A DNA stretch of 64,000 nt. Source: Halovenus amylolytica (GTDB lineage Archaea; Halobacteriota; Halobacteria; Halobacteriales; Haloarculaceae). Below the pieces are notes generated by a model. That model had not been told where the DNA came from. It worked only from the letters and a program-made list of their open reading frames with translations, and made no database searches. Shown here piece after piece: positions 41,584 through 50,519 of the stretch (the first letter of the stretch is position 1; the number at the start of each line of letters is the position of its first letter). A program made the position numbers and the translations under genes. Location: the NCBI GenBank assembly GCA_004015825.1, contig SAYS01000006.1:160665-224664 (forward strand). The letters are read 5' to 3'.

Positions 41584-42797
41584 CAGTCTGTACTAGGGTC
41601 GGCGCGGTGTTCATCCTTGTGCATGGATTTTAGCTGTCGCCGGGCGCTCGCGCCGAGTAGCGCCAGCAGGATGGCTCCCTGGATGCCTGCGAGGACGAGG
41701 AAGGCTGTCGCCCAGCCGAACAGATCGGCGAGCGCCCCGACGCCGACAGAGCCCGACGCGCCGACGACCATGTAGGTCGTCCGGACGAGGCCGAACCCGA
41801 GCCCTTCCTCCTGGGTGCTCATGTTGTCGAGTACCTTCGGGAGCATCGCCGATCCCCAGCTCATCGCGACGCCGACGAGCACCGTCGCGGCGGCGACAGC
41901 CCCGAGCCCCGGGCCGGCGACGTACAGCGTGTAGCCGACGATCCCGCTGGCCATACACAGCCCCATTGCCCTGTCGCGACCGATCCGGTCGGAGAGCCAG
42001 CCGATTCCCGGCTGTCCGATACCCTGGGCGACGAAGTACCCCGAGAAGACGATCCCGGCCGTCGTCTCGGAGTACGAGCGGTGTTCCACCAGAAAGGTCG
42101 GCAGGAAGGAGGCCGTTCCCTGCCAGACGAACGCTGCGAGCACCGAGATGACGACCGTTCCAGCGATCGGTGGCCGGGAGAGCAAATCGAGGAGAATCCC
42201 GCTGTTCACCCGGTCCCGTATCGGTTTCTGGGGGTGCTGGGGAGCGACGCTGGGGATACCGTACGCGACGAGGAAGACTGTCGGCACCGCCGCGACAACA
42301 CCCAGCGCGACTGCGTACCGCCAGCCGAAGAACGTCCCGACGTAGGCTGCGCCCACCGGTGCGACCAGTCCCGCGACCGGCGCGCCCGCGCTGTGGATCC
42401 CGACCGCCGTTCCCGTGTTCTCGAACGTTCGTGAGAGCAGTGTCGTGGCGACGCTGTAGTGGAGTCCGGCAGCACCGCCGAGGACGACTGTGAACAGGAG
42501 AAACGTCCAGAAAAACGGCGACACTGCGAGTAACAGGCTCGCCACGGCGGTCCCGCCCACGGCGACGAGAATCACGAGTCGCTCGCCGATCCGATCCCCG
42601 ACGAGTCCGCTCGGGAACTGTGCCAGCGCGTAGGCGAGCCACATTCCCGACAGCGCCAGCCCGATGACGGCGTTCGAGACCCCGAACTCCGCGGAGATCG
42701 CGGGGACGACGGGGCTGATCGCCAGTCGGGCCACCATCGTCGCAAAGAAGGCCATCGTACAGGCGGCGAGTACCGACCGCTTGGTGGACCAGACCAT
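41583..42797 (-). CDS. Major facilitator superfamily transporter
   Basis: The 404-residue protein has 12 hydrophobic segments. Motif-A-like GDRIGERLV lies between segments 2 and 3 (about 66-74), and LSDRIGRDRAMG between 8 and 9. The N-terminus ARLAISPVVPAISAEF is like oxalate/formate- or drug-type MFS members of haloarchaea. Substrate not predictable. It forms an operon with the DCC-family gene. Confidence 0.85.
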   Translation of the reverse strand: MVWSTKRSVLAACTMAFFATMVARLAISPVVPAISAEFGVSNAVIGLALSGMWLAYALAQFPSGLVGDRIGERLVILVAVGGTAVASLLLAVSPFFWTFLLFTVVLGGAAGLHYSVATTLLSRTFENTGTAVGIHSAGAPVAGLVAPVGAAYVGTFFGWRYAVALGVVAAVPTVFLVAYGIPSVAPQHPQKPIRDRVNSGILLDLLSRPPIAGTVVISVLAAFVWQGTASFLPTFLVEHRSYSETTAGIVFSGYFVAQGIGQPGIGWLSDRIGRDRAMGLCMASGIVGYTLYVAGPGLGAVAAATVLVGVAMSWGSAMLPKVLDNMSTQEEGLGFGLVRTTYMVVGASGSVGVGALADLFGWATAFLVLAGIQGAILLALLGASARRQLKSMHKDEHRADPSTD

Positions 42798-43019
42798 CTA
42801 TCTGTTCTTCAGGACTGGCTTTGCAAATGTCGTCCGATTTTGCCGCTGGCGTGTCGGCACAGTGCCACTTACTACCTATTCTCTCTCCAGAGTGTACGTA
42901 TTGGTGTGGTTTGCACTTTGTTACTTGGTATCATGCAATTCCCTAACTGTGGCGGTGAGATACTCTGTGGTAAGGACAGTACATGACATATACTCAATTT
43001 TTCAGCAGGGTGGCCCGGG

Positions 43020-43868
43020 ATGACACATAGTATCTGTACGCAGTCACAGGGTATCGCCTATTTTCAGGAGCTGTGGGAGATCATGTTTGCACCCGATACC
43101 GATCTGGGGAGCAGACTCGAACGCCTCTTCGAGCGGGAGACCTCGGCGTTTGGGCTGGAGTATGGGTTTTTTTCGCGCATCGATACGGAGGCGGAGATGC
43201 AGTATTTTCAGGTCGTCCACGGCTCCCACGAGAACTTGCAGGCAGGGGACACTGTTCCACTCCCGACCACCTACTGCCGCAAAACGATCACGGAGCCGGA
43301 TGGGGTGTTGGCTATTTCTAACGCAGTGGCCGACGGATGGGCCGATGATCCCGCGTACAGAGTATTCAACCTCGGGAGCTACATCGGAACGACTGTCTCT
43401 GCAGATGGCGACCTGTACGGCACACTCTGCTTTGCGAACACTGCCCCTCGGCACGACCCGATCACCGACCAGGAACTCGCGCTGCTGGAGATGTACAGCC
43501 AGTGGGTGAGCCACGAGTTGAACCAGTGGCGTGGCCCACCGGCACAGGACGTCGCCAGCCTCGACCTCGAAGGTCACGATATCTCTTTGTCACGGATGAA
43601 TACGCTCATGGAGGTACTCGGTAACGAAGTGCGGCGGCTGATCGTCCTGTCACTGCTGGACGATTCCACCGAGAACATTCTCGAACTGCTCGAACGGGAG
43701 ACTGATATCGAACACGTCGAGACAACACTGCGCCACGTCCACCTCCCGAAGTTAGAGGAGGCGGGCTACGTGGAGCTGAGTCCCGACCTGAACACCATCT
43801 ATCCAGGCCCGGACTTTTCCGAGATCGAACCCTTCCTTCGGCAGTTGGACGAGTATCAGACCGACTGA
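43020..43868 (+). CDS. GAF-domain protein with C-terminal winged helix
   Basis: The 282-residue protein has a GAF domain at about 25-165 (RLFERETSAFGLEYGFFSRI, TYCRKTI, SYIGTTVSADGDLYGTLCFA) and a C-terminal winged-helix domain (LMEVLGNEVRRLIVLSLLD, LRHVHLPKLEEAGYVELSPD). Such proteins are one-component sensors in haloarchaea. The ligand is unknown. It stands alone, with about 220 bases upstream. Confidence 0.82.
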   Translation: MTHSICTQSQGIAYFQELWEIMFAPDTDLGSRLERLFERETSAFGLEYGFFSRIDTEAEMQYFQVVHGSHENLQAGDTVPLPTTYCRKTITEPDGVLAISNAVADGWADDPAYRVFNLGSYIGTTVSADGDLYGTLCFANTAPRHDPITDQELALLEMYSQWVSHELNQWRGPPAQDVASLDLEGHDISLSRMNTLMEVLGNEVRRLIVLSLLDDSTENILELLERETDIEHVETTLRHVHLPKLEEAGYVELSPDLNTIYPGPDFSEIEPFLRQLDEYQTD

Positions 43869-44097
43869 TCTGTACTGCCGTCCGCTTTTTTTGCTGTTCG
43901 CTGTGTCGTCGCTACTGTTCGGGGCGATCTGTGACTGTTTCTGCCGGTCGAGCCGGCGAAATCGCCGAAAACGGGCGATCTCAGTTTCCGTTTCGAGGCC
44001 GGCGGTAGCTCGCTCGAATCGATTTACTATCGCGTTATAGGGTTTATCGGCGGCCTGCGTCACAAGGATTAGGAGTCCTCGTCGCCTCCTCAGAGGC

Positions 44098-45171
44098 ATG
44101 TCGCTTCGACAACCGCCGATCGAGCACTCGGCGAAACAGACGGATTTCGGGGGCTGGGAGATGCCCGTCGAGTTCGACTCGATCCGGGCCGAACACAGCG
44201 CTGTCCGGGAGTCTGTCGGCAAGTTCGACGTCTCGCATATGGGCGAGCTCACGGTGTCCGGCCCTGACGCGACCCGGCTCATGCAGCGGCTCACCACGAA
44301 CGACGTGGAGGCACTCGACTCCGGCGAAGCACAGTACGCCGCGATCACCGACGAAAGGGGGGTCATGCTCGACGACACCGTCGTCTACCGGCTTCCCGAG
44401 GCCCGCGACGAGCAGTTTCTGTTCATCCCCAACGCCGGCCACGACGAACAGATGTACGACCGCTGGGTCACCTACCGTGACGAGTGGGGGCTAGACGCCG
44501 AGATAACCAACCGGACAGAGGAGTACGCGATGGTCGCCATCCAGGGCCCGGACGCTCCGGAGTTACTCGGTGCGGAGACCGCCCTCGATCTGGATGAGTT
44601 GGACCGGTTCGAACTCGCAGCGGGTCCGGTCGCTGGCGTCGACTCACTCGTCGCCCGGACGGGATACACCGGCGAGAAGGGGTTCGAGGTGCTCTGTCCC
44701 TGGGACGAGGCAGCCACGGTCTGGGACGCACTGGAGTGTCAACCCTGTGGGTTAGGTGCGCGGGATACCCTTCGTCTGGAGAAGGGATTTCTTCTCTCTG
44801 GCCAGGACTTCGATCCCGAGGAGAACCCACGGAACCCCTACGAGGCCCGGATCGGCTTCGCGGTCAAACTCGACACCGAGTTCGTGGGTCGTGATGCCCT
44901 GGAGGGTGTCGACGTTGAAGGACCGGCAGAGAAACTCGTCGGTATCGTCCTTCGTGAACGTGGTGTTCCCCGCCACGGCTACCCGGTCCAGACACCAGAT
45001 GGCGAGGTGATCGGAGAGGTCACGAGCGGGACGATGAGCCCAACGCTCGGTGATCCCATCGCGCTGGCGTACCTGCCCGCAAAGTATGCGGGATCGGAAG
45101 AATCAGTCCGGGTCGTCATCCGTGACGAACCGAAGAAAGCACGTACCACCACGCCCCCATTCCTATCATGA
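44098..45171 (+). CDS. gcvT: Aminomethyltransferase (glycine cleavage T protein)
   Basis: The tetrahydrofolate-dependent T protein of the glycine cleavage system. The 357-residue protein starts [20 protein letters not shown], has [20 protein letters not shown] (about 42-61) and the folate-site region [16 protein letters not shown] near 183. A C-terminal GcvT_C barrel ends it. Overlaps gcvH by the ATGA junction. gcvP is not in the window. Confidence 0.95.
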   Translation: MSLRQPPIEHSAKQTDFGGWEMPVEFDSIRAEHSAVRESVGKFDVSHMGELTVSGPDATRLMQRLTTNDVEALDSGEAQYAAITDERGVMLDDTVVYRLPEARDEQFLFIPNAGHDEQMYDRWVTYRDEWGLDAEITNRTEEYAMVAIQGPDAPELLGAETALDLDELDRFELAAGPVAGVDSLVARTGYTGEKGFEVLCPWDEAATVWDALECQPCGLGARDTLRLEKGFLLSGQDFDPEENPRNPYEARIGFAVKLDTEFVGRDALEGVDVEGPAEKLVGIVLRERGVPRHGYPVQTPDGEVIGEVTSGTMSPTLGDPIALAYLPAKYAGSEESVRVVIRDEPKKARTTTPPFLS

Positions 45172-45551
45172 GCTTCCAGGTTCCAGACGACTGCCGGTAT
45201 CTCGACTCACACGAGTGGGCACGGCAGCAAAACGGCACTGTCCGGATCGGTATCACTGGCTTCGCACAGGACGAACTCGGCGACGTGGTCTTCGTCGAGT
45301 TACCACAGGAGGGTGACACTGTCACGAAAGACGAGGATTTCGGTGTCATCGAATCGATCAAGGCCGTTTCGGATCTGTACGCGCCGGTTTCGGGAACAGT
45401 CACCGAAACGAACGACGACCTCCTCGACACCCCGGAGCTGGTCAACGACGATCCTTTCGGCGACGGCTGGATGATCGAGGTCGAACTCGACGACGAGAGC
45501 GAACTCGACGAGTTGCTCTCACCGGCCGAGTACCGCGAGCAGATCGAATAA
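45168..45551 (+). CDS. gcvH: Glycine cleavage system H protein
   Basis: The 127-residue lipoyl carrier protein shuttles the aminomethyl group. Lipoylation site K65 lies in [20 protein letters not shown], the classic H-protein sequence. The N-terminus has [12 protein letters not shown] (the HEW motif). The start overlaps the gcvT stop, so the two are coupled. Confidence 0.95.
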   Translation: MSFQVPDDCRYLDSHEWARQQNGTVRIGITGFAQDELGDVVFVELPQEGDTVTKDEDFGVIESIKAVSDLYAPVSGTVTETNDDLLDTPELVNDDPFGDGWMIEVELDDESELDELLSPAEYREQIE

Positions 45552-45689
45552 GCTGTATTTTCGGACGATTACGGCTGGATTTGGCCGATAGCGGCTGTTT
45601 TCCGACTGTTTAGCTGTTTCCCGAGTCTCGGCTTCTGCCTCTCCAATAAATCAATTACTGCTATACAGAATGGTCGGCCTCGTCGGAAA

Positions 45690-46550
45690 CTACTCTGGCT
45701 TTCTGACTGTCAGCACCGGAACCGGTGCGGAGCGAACCGTCTTCTCGGCGACACTCCCGAGCAAGATCCGCTCGGTCCCGCGTCGTCCGTCCGTTCCCAT
45801 CACGACGGCGTCGATCCCGTCCGATTCGATGTGGTCGAGAATCACCTCGACTGGCTTGCCACGATCGACGTATGTCTCGGTGTTCGTGATGCCCTGGCTC
45901 TTTGCACTCGCTTCGAGTTCCTCGACAGCGTTGGTTGCGGCCTGCTCGGTGTCCGATCTCGCCATCTCCGATCCGAGCGCGAGTCCGGTATCGACGACCG
46001 AGAGGATGTGGACCGTCGCATCGAGTGTGGCTGCGAGTGCGAGCCCGTGCTCTCCAGCCTCTGTCGCCCCGGCACTGCCGTCGGTCGGAATGAGGATATC
46101 CTCGTAGGGAAACTGCAACCGTTCGTCGTCGAGCATCCGCACCGTGAGGACGGGGCCCGACGCGAGTCGGACCACCTTCTCGGCAACACTGCCGATGAGA
46201 TACCGCGAGAGTCCCTCGCGGCCGTGGGTCGGCATCACGATCAGGTCGAAGTCGTAGCTGTCGGCGTAGTCGACGATCGTCGGTGCCGGGTTGCCCTGGA
46301 TGACATCTGTTTCGTAGTCCACACCGAGCGTATCGAGTGTCTTGGCTGCTTCCGCGACGATATCCTCGCCCTCCTGAACGAGCGTATCCACGACGTCGGT
46401 TTCGACGACGGTGACACTCTCCCGGGCTGTGTCGGCGACGAACAGGACGTGGATGGTCGCGTCGGTCCGGTGTGCGATCTCACTCGCGTGGTGCAACACC
46501 GCTGATGCGCCCTCGCTCCCGTCGAACGGGAGCAGAATCTTGTCGTACAT
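45690..46550 (-). CDS. Tandem universal stress protein (UspA)
   Basis: The 286-residue protein is two Usp domains: the first starts MYDKILLPFDGSEGASA and holds MPTHGREGLSRYLIGSVAEK; the second starts at about 148 (YEDILIPTDGSAGATEA) and holds MGTDGRRGTERILLGSVAEK. Both ATP-binding G-2x-G-9x-G(S/T) patterns are intact. The protein probably binds ATP and acts in stress signalling. Convergent with gcvH. Confidence 0.9.
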   Translation of the reverse strand: MYDKILLPFDGSEGASAVLHHASEIAHRTDATIHVLFVADTARESVTVVETDVVDTLVQEGEDIVAEAAKTLDTLGVDYETDVIQGNPAPTIVDYADSYDFDLIVMPTHGREGLSRYLIGSVAEKVVRLASGPVLTVRMLDDERLQFPYEDILIPTDGSAGATEAGEHGLALAATLDATVHILSVVDTGLALGSEMARSDTEQAATNAVEELEASAKSQGITNTETYVDRGKPVEVILDHIESDGIDAVVMGTDGRRGTERILLGSVAEKTVRSAPVPVLTVRKPE

Positions 46551-46614
46551 ACCGACAGCTACGAGCGGGAGTCGCTAAGAACTTTCCACCAGAGCAATGA
46601 TTGCAGTCGACGGG

Positions 46615-47955
46615 CTACTCCGAGAGCTGTCCGGGGATCCACTCGCCGTCGAACTCCTCGTGGAGGAACGGTTTCGGGTCGTCGCCGGCGTAGCTGGCGA
46701 CCTGCTGACCGCTGCCTTCGAGGTGGTATTTGTAGGTCGTCAGCCCCTCCAGTCCGACCGGGCCGCGTGCGTGGGTTTTGCCCGTGCTGATGCCGACCTC
46801 GGCACCGAGGCCGAACCGGTAGCCGTCGCTAAAGCGCGTCGAGGCGTTGTGGAACACACTCGCCGAGTCGATGCTGCGCATGAAGATGCTCGCACGCTCG
46901 GCATCGTCGGTCACGATCGAGTCGGTGTGTTTCGAACCGTACGTGTTGACGTGATCGATGGCCGAATCCAGCGAGTCGACGATCTTGACGGCGAGAATGA
47001 GGTCGCCGTACTCGCTCGACCAGTCTTCCTCGGTGGCTTCGTTCATCTCCACAAGTTCGCGTGCAGCCTCGTCGCCGCGCAGTTCTACCTCGGCCTCCTG
47101 GTACCGACTGGCGATCTCCGGCAGGAACTCCTCTGCCACGTCCTCGTGGACGAGCAGTGTCTCGACAGCGTTACAGACTGCGGGGTACTGCACCTTCGCG
47201 TCGAAGGCGATATCCGCGGCCATCGAGAGATCGGCCGCCGTGTCGACGAAGACGTGACAGATCCCCTCGGTGTGGCCGAGCACTGGGATCGAGGTGTTGT
47301 CCTGGATGTAGCTGACAAACTCCGAACTGCCCCGTGGCATGAGCAGATCGACCGAGCCATCCATCTCGAGCAGTGTGTTGACGTCCTCGCGGGCCTCGAT
47401 GAGCTGTGCCCACCCTTCTGGCAGGTCGGCGGTCGCCTCCCGGATAATCTCGTAGAGCACGCGGTTCGAGCTGGCGGCCTCACTCCCGCCTTTCAGGATC
47501 ACTGCGTTGCCCGACTTGAGACTGAGGGCGGCGATCTGGACCAGCGCGTCCGGTCGGGACTCGAAGACCGTTCCGATGACGCCGATGGGGACCGACTGCT
47601 TGTACAGTTCGAGTCCCTCGTCGAGGCGTCGTGCGGCGAGCGTCTTCCCGAGTGGATCCTCCTGGTCGGCGACGCTACGGACCATCTCGGTGATGCTGTC
47701 GAGTTTCGACGGCGAGAGTTCGAGTCTGTCGACCAGTGCCTGGGTGTACTCGCCGTCTTCGAGCAGCTGTTCGGCCTCTTCGACGTCCTCGTCGTTGGCT
47801 TCGAGGATCTCCTCGTGGCTGTCGTCGATCGCGTCGGCGATCTCGTGCAGTCCCTCGTTGCGCTCCTGCTCCGTGAGTTTCGCCAGTTCGAGCGCTGCCG
47901 AATTCGCCTCTGTGACCTTTGCCTCTGTCCGTTTCTCGGTCGTGTGTTCGCTCAT
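46615..47955 (-). CDS. proA: Gamma-glutamyl phosphate reductase (ProA)
   Basis: The NADPH-dependent second step of proline synthesis. The 446-residue aldehyde-dehydrogenase-fold enzyme has [20 protein letters not shown] near 125-145, [13 protein letters not shown] near 155-167 and the catalytic Cys in [20 protein letters not shown] near 255. The start overlaps the proB stop by four bases. It is the last gene of the proC-proB-proA operon. Confidence 0.94.
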   Translation of the reverse strand: MSEHTTEKRTEAKVTEANSAALELAKLTEQERNEGLHEIADAIDDSHEEILEANDEDVEEAEQLLEDGEYTQALVDRLELSPSKLDSITEMVRSVADQEDPLGKTLAARRLDEGLELYKQSVPIGVIGTVFESRPDALVQIAALSLKSGNAVILKGGSEAASSNRVLYEIIREATADLPEGWAQLIEAREDVNTLLEMDGSVDLLMPRGSSEFVSYIQDNTSIPVLGHTEGICHVFVDTAADLSMAADIAFDAKVQYPAVCNAVETLLVHEDVAEEFLPEIASRYQEAEVELRGDEAARELVEMNEATEEDWSSEYGDLILAVKIVDSLDSAIDHVNTYGSKHTDSIVTDDAERASIFMRSIDSASVFHNASTRFSDGYRFGLGAEVGISTGKTHARGPVGLEGLTTYKYHLEGSGQQVASYAGDDPKPFLHEEFDGEWIPGQLSE

Positions 47956-48779
47956 TGTTCTCCGTTGATTGGGGTAAATATCGTTCCGACTGTTTCGCCC
48001 GCAGCGATCTTTGCGAGAATGTCCTGTTCGGTCGACCGTGCGATGATCGCGGGGGAGCCGTACTCGCTGACCTCGCGGGCACCCTGAACTTTCGTCTGAA
48101 TCCCGCCGAACTCGCTGGCGGCCGTCTCTTCGACGAGTGTTTCGACCTCGGCGTAGTTGTCACCGACCGCCTCGATCAACTCGGCGTTGGGGTCCTCTTT
48201 GGGGTTCCCGGTGTAGACGCCGCCGACGTCGGTCAGCGTCACCAGCAGATCACCGTCGACACCGATCGTCACCGACGCCGAGAGCATATCGTTGTCGCCG
48301 ATGTGGATCTCCTCGATCGCGACCGCGTCGTTCTCGTTGATGATGGGGACGACGCCCCAGTCGAGCAACGTCTCGATCGTGTTCCGGAAGTTGGTGAAAC
48401 GTTCGGTGTTCTGTAAATCAAGCTCCGTCAGCAGGATCTGGGCGGTCGTCGTGTCGTACCGCTCGAAGCTCTCGGTGTACCGGCGCATCAGGTGGCTCTG
48501 CCCGATCGTCGACAGCGCCTGTGACTCCTCCAGGGTATCGCCGACGAGTCCGATCCGGCCGTTGCCGGCACCGACTGCCCCCGAGGAGACCAGGATCACC
48601 TCTTTGCCCTGCTCGCGGAGGTCGGCGATATCGTCGACCAGTTTGTCGAGTTTCCTGTCGTCGAGATTCGACTCCTCGTCGGTCAGCGAGTTCGTCCCGG
48701 CCTTGACGACGACCCGGTCTGCATCCGCGGCTAGCTGGCGCGCTTGCCTCACCCGCTCGGCTTCGACTGTCTCACTCAT
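47952..48779 (-). CDS. proB: Glutamate 5-kinase (ProB)
   Basis: The first step of proline synthesis, ATP-dependent phosphorylation of glutamate. The 275-residue amino-acid-kinase-fold protein contains [35 protein letters not shown] and [20 protein letters not shown]. It lacks the C-terminal PUA domain of long bacterial ProB forms. The start overlaps proC's end by eight bases and the stop overlaps proA. Confidence 0.94.
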   Translation of the reverse strand: MSETVEAERVRQARQLAADADRVVVKAGTNSLTDEESNLDDRKLDKLVDDIADLREQGKEVILVSSGAVGAGNGRIGLVGDTLEESQALSTIGQSHLMRRYTESFERYDTTTAQILLTELDLQNTERFTNFRNTIETLLDWGVVPIINENDAVAIEEIHIGDNDMLSASVTIGVDGDLLVTLTDVGGVYTGNPKEDPNAELIEAVGDNYAEVETLVEETAASEFGGIQTKVQGAREVSEYGSPAIIARSTEQDILAKIAAGETVGTIFTPINGEQ

Positions 48780-49548
48780 CGTCGAAGTCGTCGGCCAGTT
48801 CTCTGGATCGTTCGGTTGCCGCAGCCAGTGCCTCCCCGATCACCGGTTCGACGTCGCTGTCCCAGAGCACTTCCATCCCCTCGATGGTCGTCCCGTTCGG
48901 TGAACAGACGGCGTCGATGAGTTCGTCCACGCTCTTCTCGGAGTGGTGGACCGTCTCGGCGGCCCCCTTGAACGTCTGTGCGGCGAGTGTCTCGGCTTCC
49001 TCCTCGGTCAGTCCCTCCTCGACGCCTGCCTCCTTCATCGCTTGCAGGAAATAGAAGACGAAGGCCGGGCCGCTGCCGTTGAGTGCCGTCGCGACGTCCA
49101 TCTGTGCCTCGTCGATCTCGGCGAACTCCCCGAGATCGTCGAGCAGTTCTGCGACGGTCTCGTCGACCTCGTCCCACGTGACGGCGGTCGCCATATCCCG
49201 CGTTTCGGCCGCCAGATTCGGCATGATCCGCACGACTGTCGCCTCGGTCCGTGCCTCAACGAACGCCTTGGGCACCCCCGCGGCGACGGTCACGAGCGTC
49301 TGCTCCGGCGACAGATCGAGGTCGTCGAGCACTGCCTCGATATGTTTCGGTTTGACTGCGACGATGACGACCTCGGACGCTGTCGCCTCGTCGAGATCCG
49401 ACGTTGTCGTCTCACAGAGTGGTGCGACCCCCTCGAGAGCGTCCGGATCGATATCGTACGCAGTAATCGTGTGATTGCCGCTCTTCGAGAGCCCCGTGAT
49501 CAGGGCGCTTCCTAGATTCCCGCAGCCGATGATGGTTACCTCTGCCAT
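48772..49548 (-). CDS. proC: Pyrroline-5-carboxylate reductase (ProC)
   Basis: The last step of proline synthesis. The 258-residue protein starts with a NAD(P)-binding Rossmann motif ([20 protein letters not shown]) and has [20 protein letters not shown] near 155 and the signature region [15 protein letters not shown] near 220. First in the proCBA operon; all three genes overlap. Confidence 0.94.
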   Translation of the reverse strand: MAEVTIIGCGNLGSALITGLSKSGNHTITAYDIDPDALEGVAPLCETTTSDLDEATASEVVIVAVKPKHIEAVLDDLDLSPEQTLVTVAAGVPKAFVEARTEATVVRIMPNLAAETRDMATAVTWDEVDETVAELLDDLGEFAEIDEAQMDVATALNGSGPAFVFYFLQAMKEAGVEEGLTEEEAETLAAQTFKGAAETVHHSEKSVDELIDAVCSPNGTTIEGMEVLWDSDVEPVIGEALAAATERSRELADDFDDE

Positions 49549-49628
49549 ACTATCTCGTCTCTATTCGTGACAAGCAGAGGGGGGAATATACAGACGTTGA
49601 TTTCCGTGCGAGTTGCTCGGTCTGCTGG

Positions 49629-50198
49629 CTACCCCGGCAGGAAGATGTTGAGTACGGCGACCACGAGCCCCGCGAGACCCATCCGGATGCCGGCGACGAT
49701 CCAGTTCTGTTTCGAGATCGAGCCGAGATATGCACCGAACACGAAGAGGACGGTGACGCCGATCCCGACGGCGACGATGGTCGCTTCGAGCAGCGTAAAG
49801 AACACGTCGTGGGCCAGAAACGGCAGCAGTGGCAGGAGGATGCCGATGATCGGCCCGATCCCGCTCGCGACTGCGTTCACCGTCCGGGCGCTGCGCTGGC
49901 GTTTTTCGAGCTCTGTGTCGCCGAGATCGGTCAACATCGCCTCCTCGATCCGGAACAGGTCGGCCTGCTTTTCGGCTCGCTCGATCTCCCAGACGCTCCA
50001 GACACCCGACGTCCCCAGTCCGATCGCTGCACCGAGGCCGATCATCACGACCGTGATTCCATCTGATACACCCGACAGGTAGGCCCCGACGACGACGCCG
50101 ATGGCTGTCAGCGTCCCGTCGAAGCCGTTGGAGATGAAATACCGCCGCGAGATCGACCGTACTTCGTCGTCTTCGAGCAGCGATTCGAGCGAACTCAT
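49629..50198 (-). CDS. VIT1/CCC1-type transporter family protein
   Basis: The 189-residue membrane protein has the VIT-like N-terminal pattern RRYFISNGFDGTLTAIGVVV (normally DG near the first helix), three to four further hydrophobic segments and ASGIGPIIGILLPLLPFLAH. This family moves iron or manganese. An acidic cytoplasmic insert at about 70-100 (IERAEKQADLFRIEEAMLTD) is in the usual metal-binding position. The start overlaps the DUF211 stop by one base. Confidence 0.8.
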   Translation of the reverse strand: MSSLESLLEDDEVRSISRRYFISNGFDGTLTAIGVVVGAYLSGVSDGITVVMIGLGAAIGLGTSGVWSVWEIERAEKQADLFRIEEAMLTDLGDTELEKRQRSARTVNAVASGIGPIIGILLPLLPFLAHDVFFTLLEATIVAVGIGVTVLFVFGAYLGSISKQNWIVAGIRMGLAGLVVAVLNIFLPG

Positions 50199-50491
50199 CA
50201 GCGGTCCTGTGGCGTGTCGACCTGTTCGACGATGCTGTCACCGCAGACCACCTGGTCGACCGAGTGGATCGACGCTCCGATGCGCTCGATGGTCTCCTCG
50301 ACGGTATCGGCCTCGATCGCTGATCCCTCGATCGTGAGTTTGAGGCTCTGTACCTCCCGATCCGTCTCGACGAGGACGACGTTGACGCTGTCGACGCCCG
50401 GGCAGTCAGCGACCTCGTCGGCAACGGTGAGCATCTCCGGTTCGTGTGGTTTCAGCACGTCCAGGACGATCCGCCGTGTGGCAGGACTCAT
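50198..50491 (-). CDS. DUF211-family protein
   Basis: From ATG 50491 the 97-residue ferredoxin-fold-like protein starts MSPATRRIVLDVLKPHEPEM and has VNVVLVETDREVQSLKLTIEG, both typical of DUF211. It directly precedes the VIT-type transporter, suggesting a regulatory or ligand-binding partner. Residues upstream in the open frame (to 50581) are not typical and lie in the spacer after the ATPase. Confidence 0.85.
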   Translation of the reverse strand: MSPATRRIVLDVLKPHEPEMLTVADEVADCPGVDSVNVVLVETDREVQSLKLTIEGSAIEADTVEETIERIGASIHSVDQVVCGDSIVEQVDTPQDR

Positions 50492-50519
50492 AGTTGGTTT
50501 GTGGCACGCGATTGACTTA

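Noticed and set aside
46597..48087. 496-residue open frame on the + strand over proA/proB
   Set aside because: It lies antisense to proA and proB, whose motifs are unmistakable; long antisense frames are common in haloarchaeal genes.
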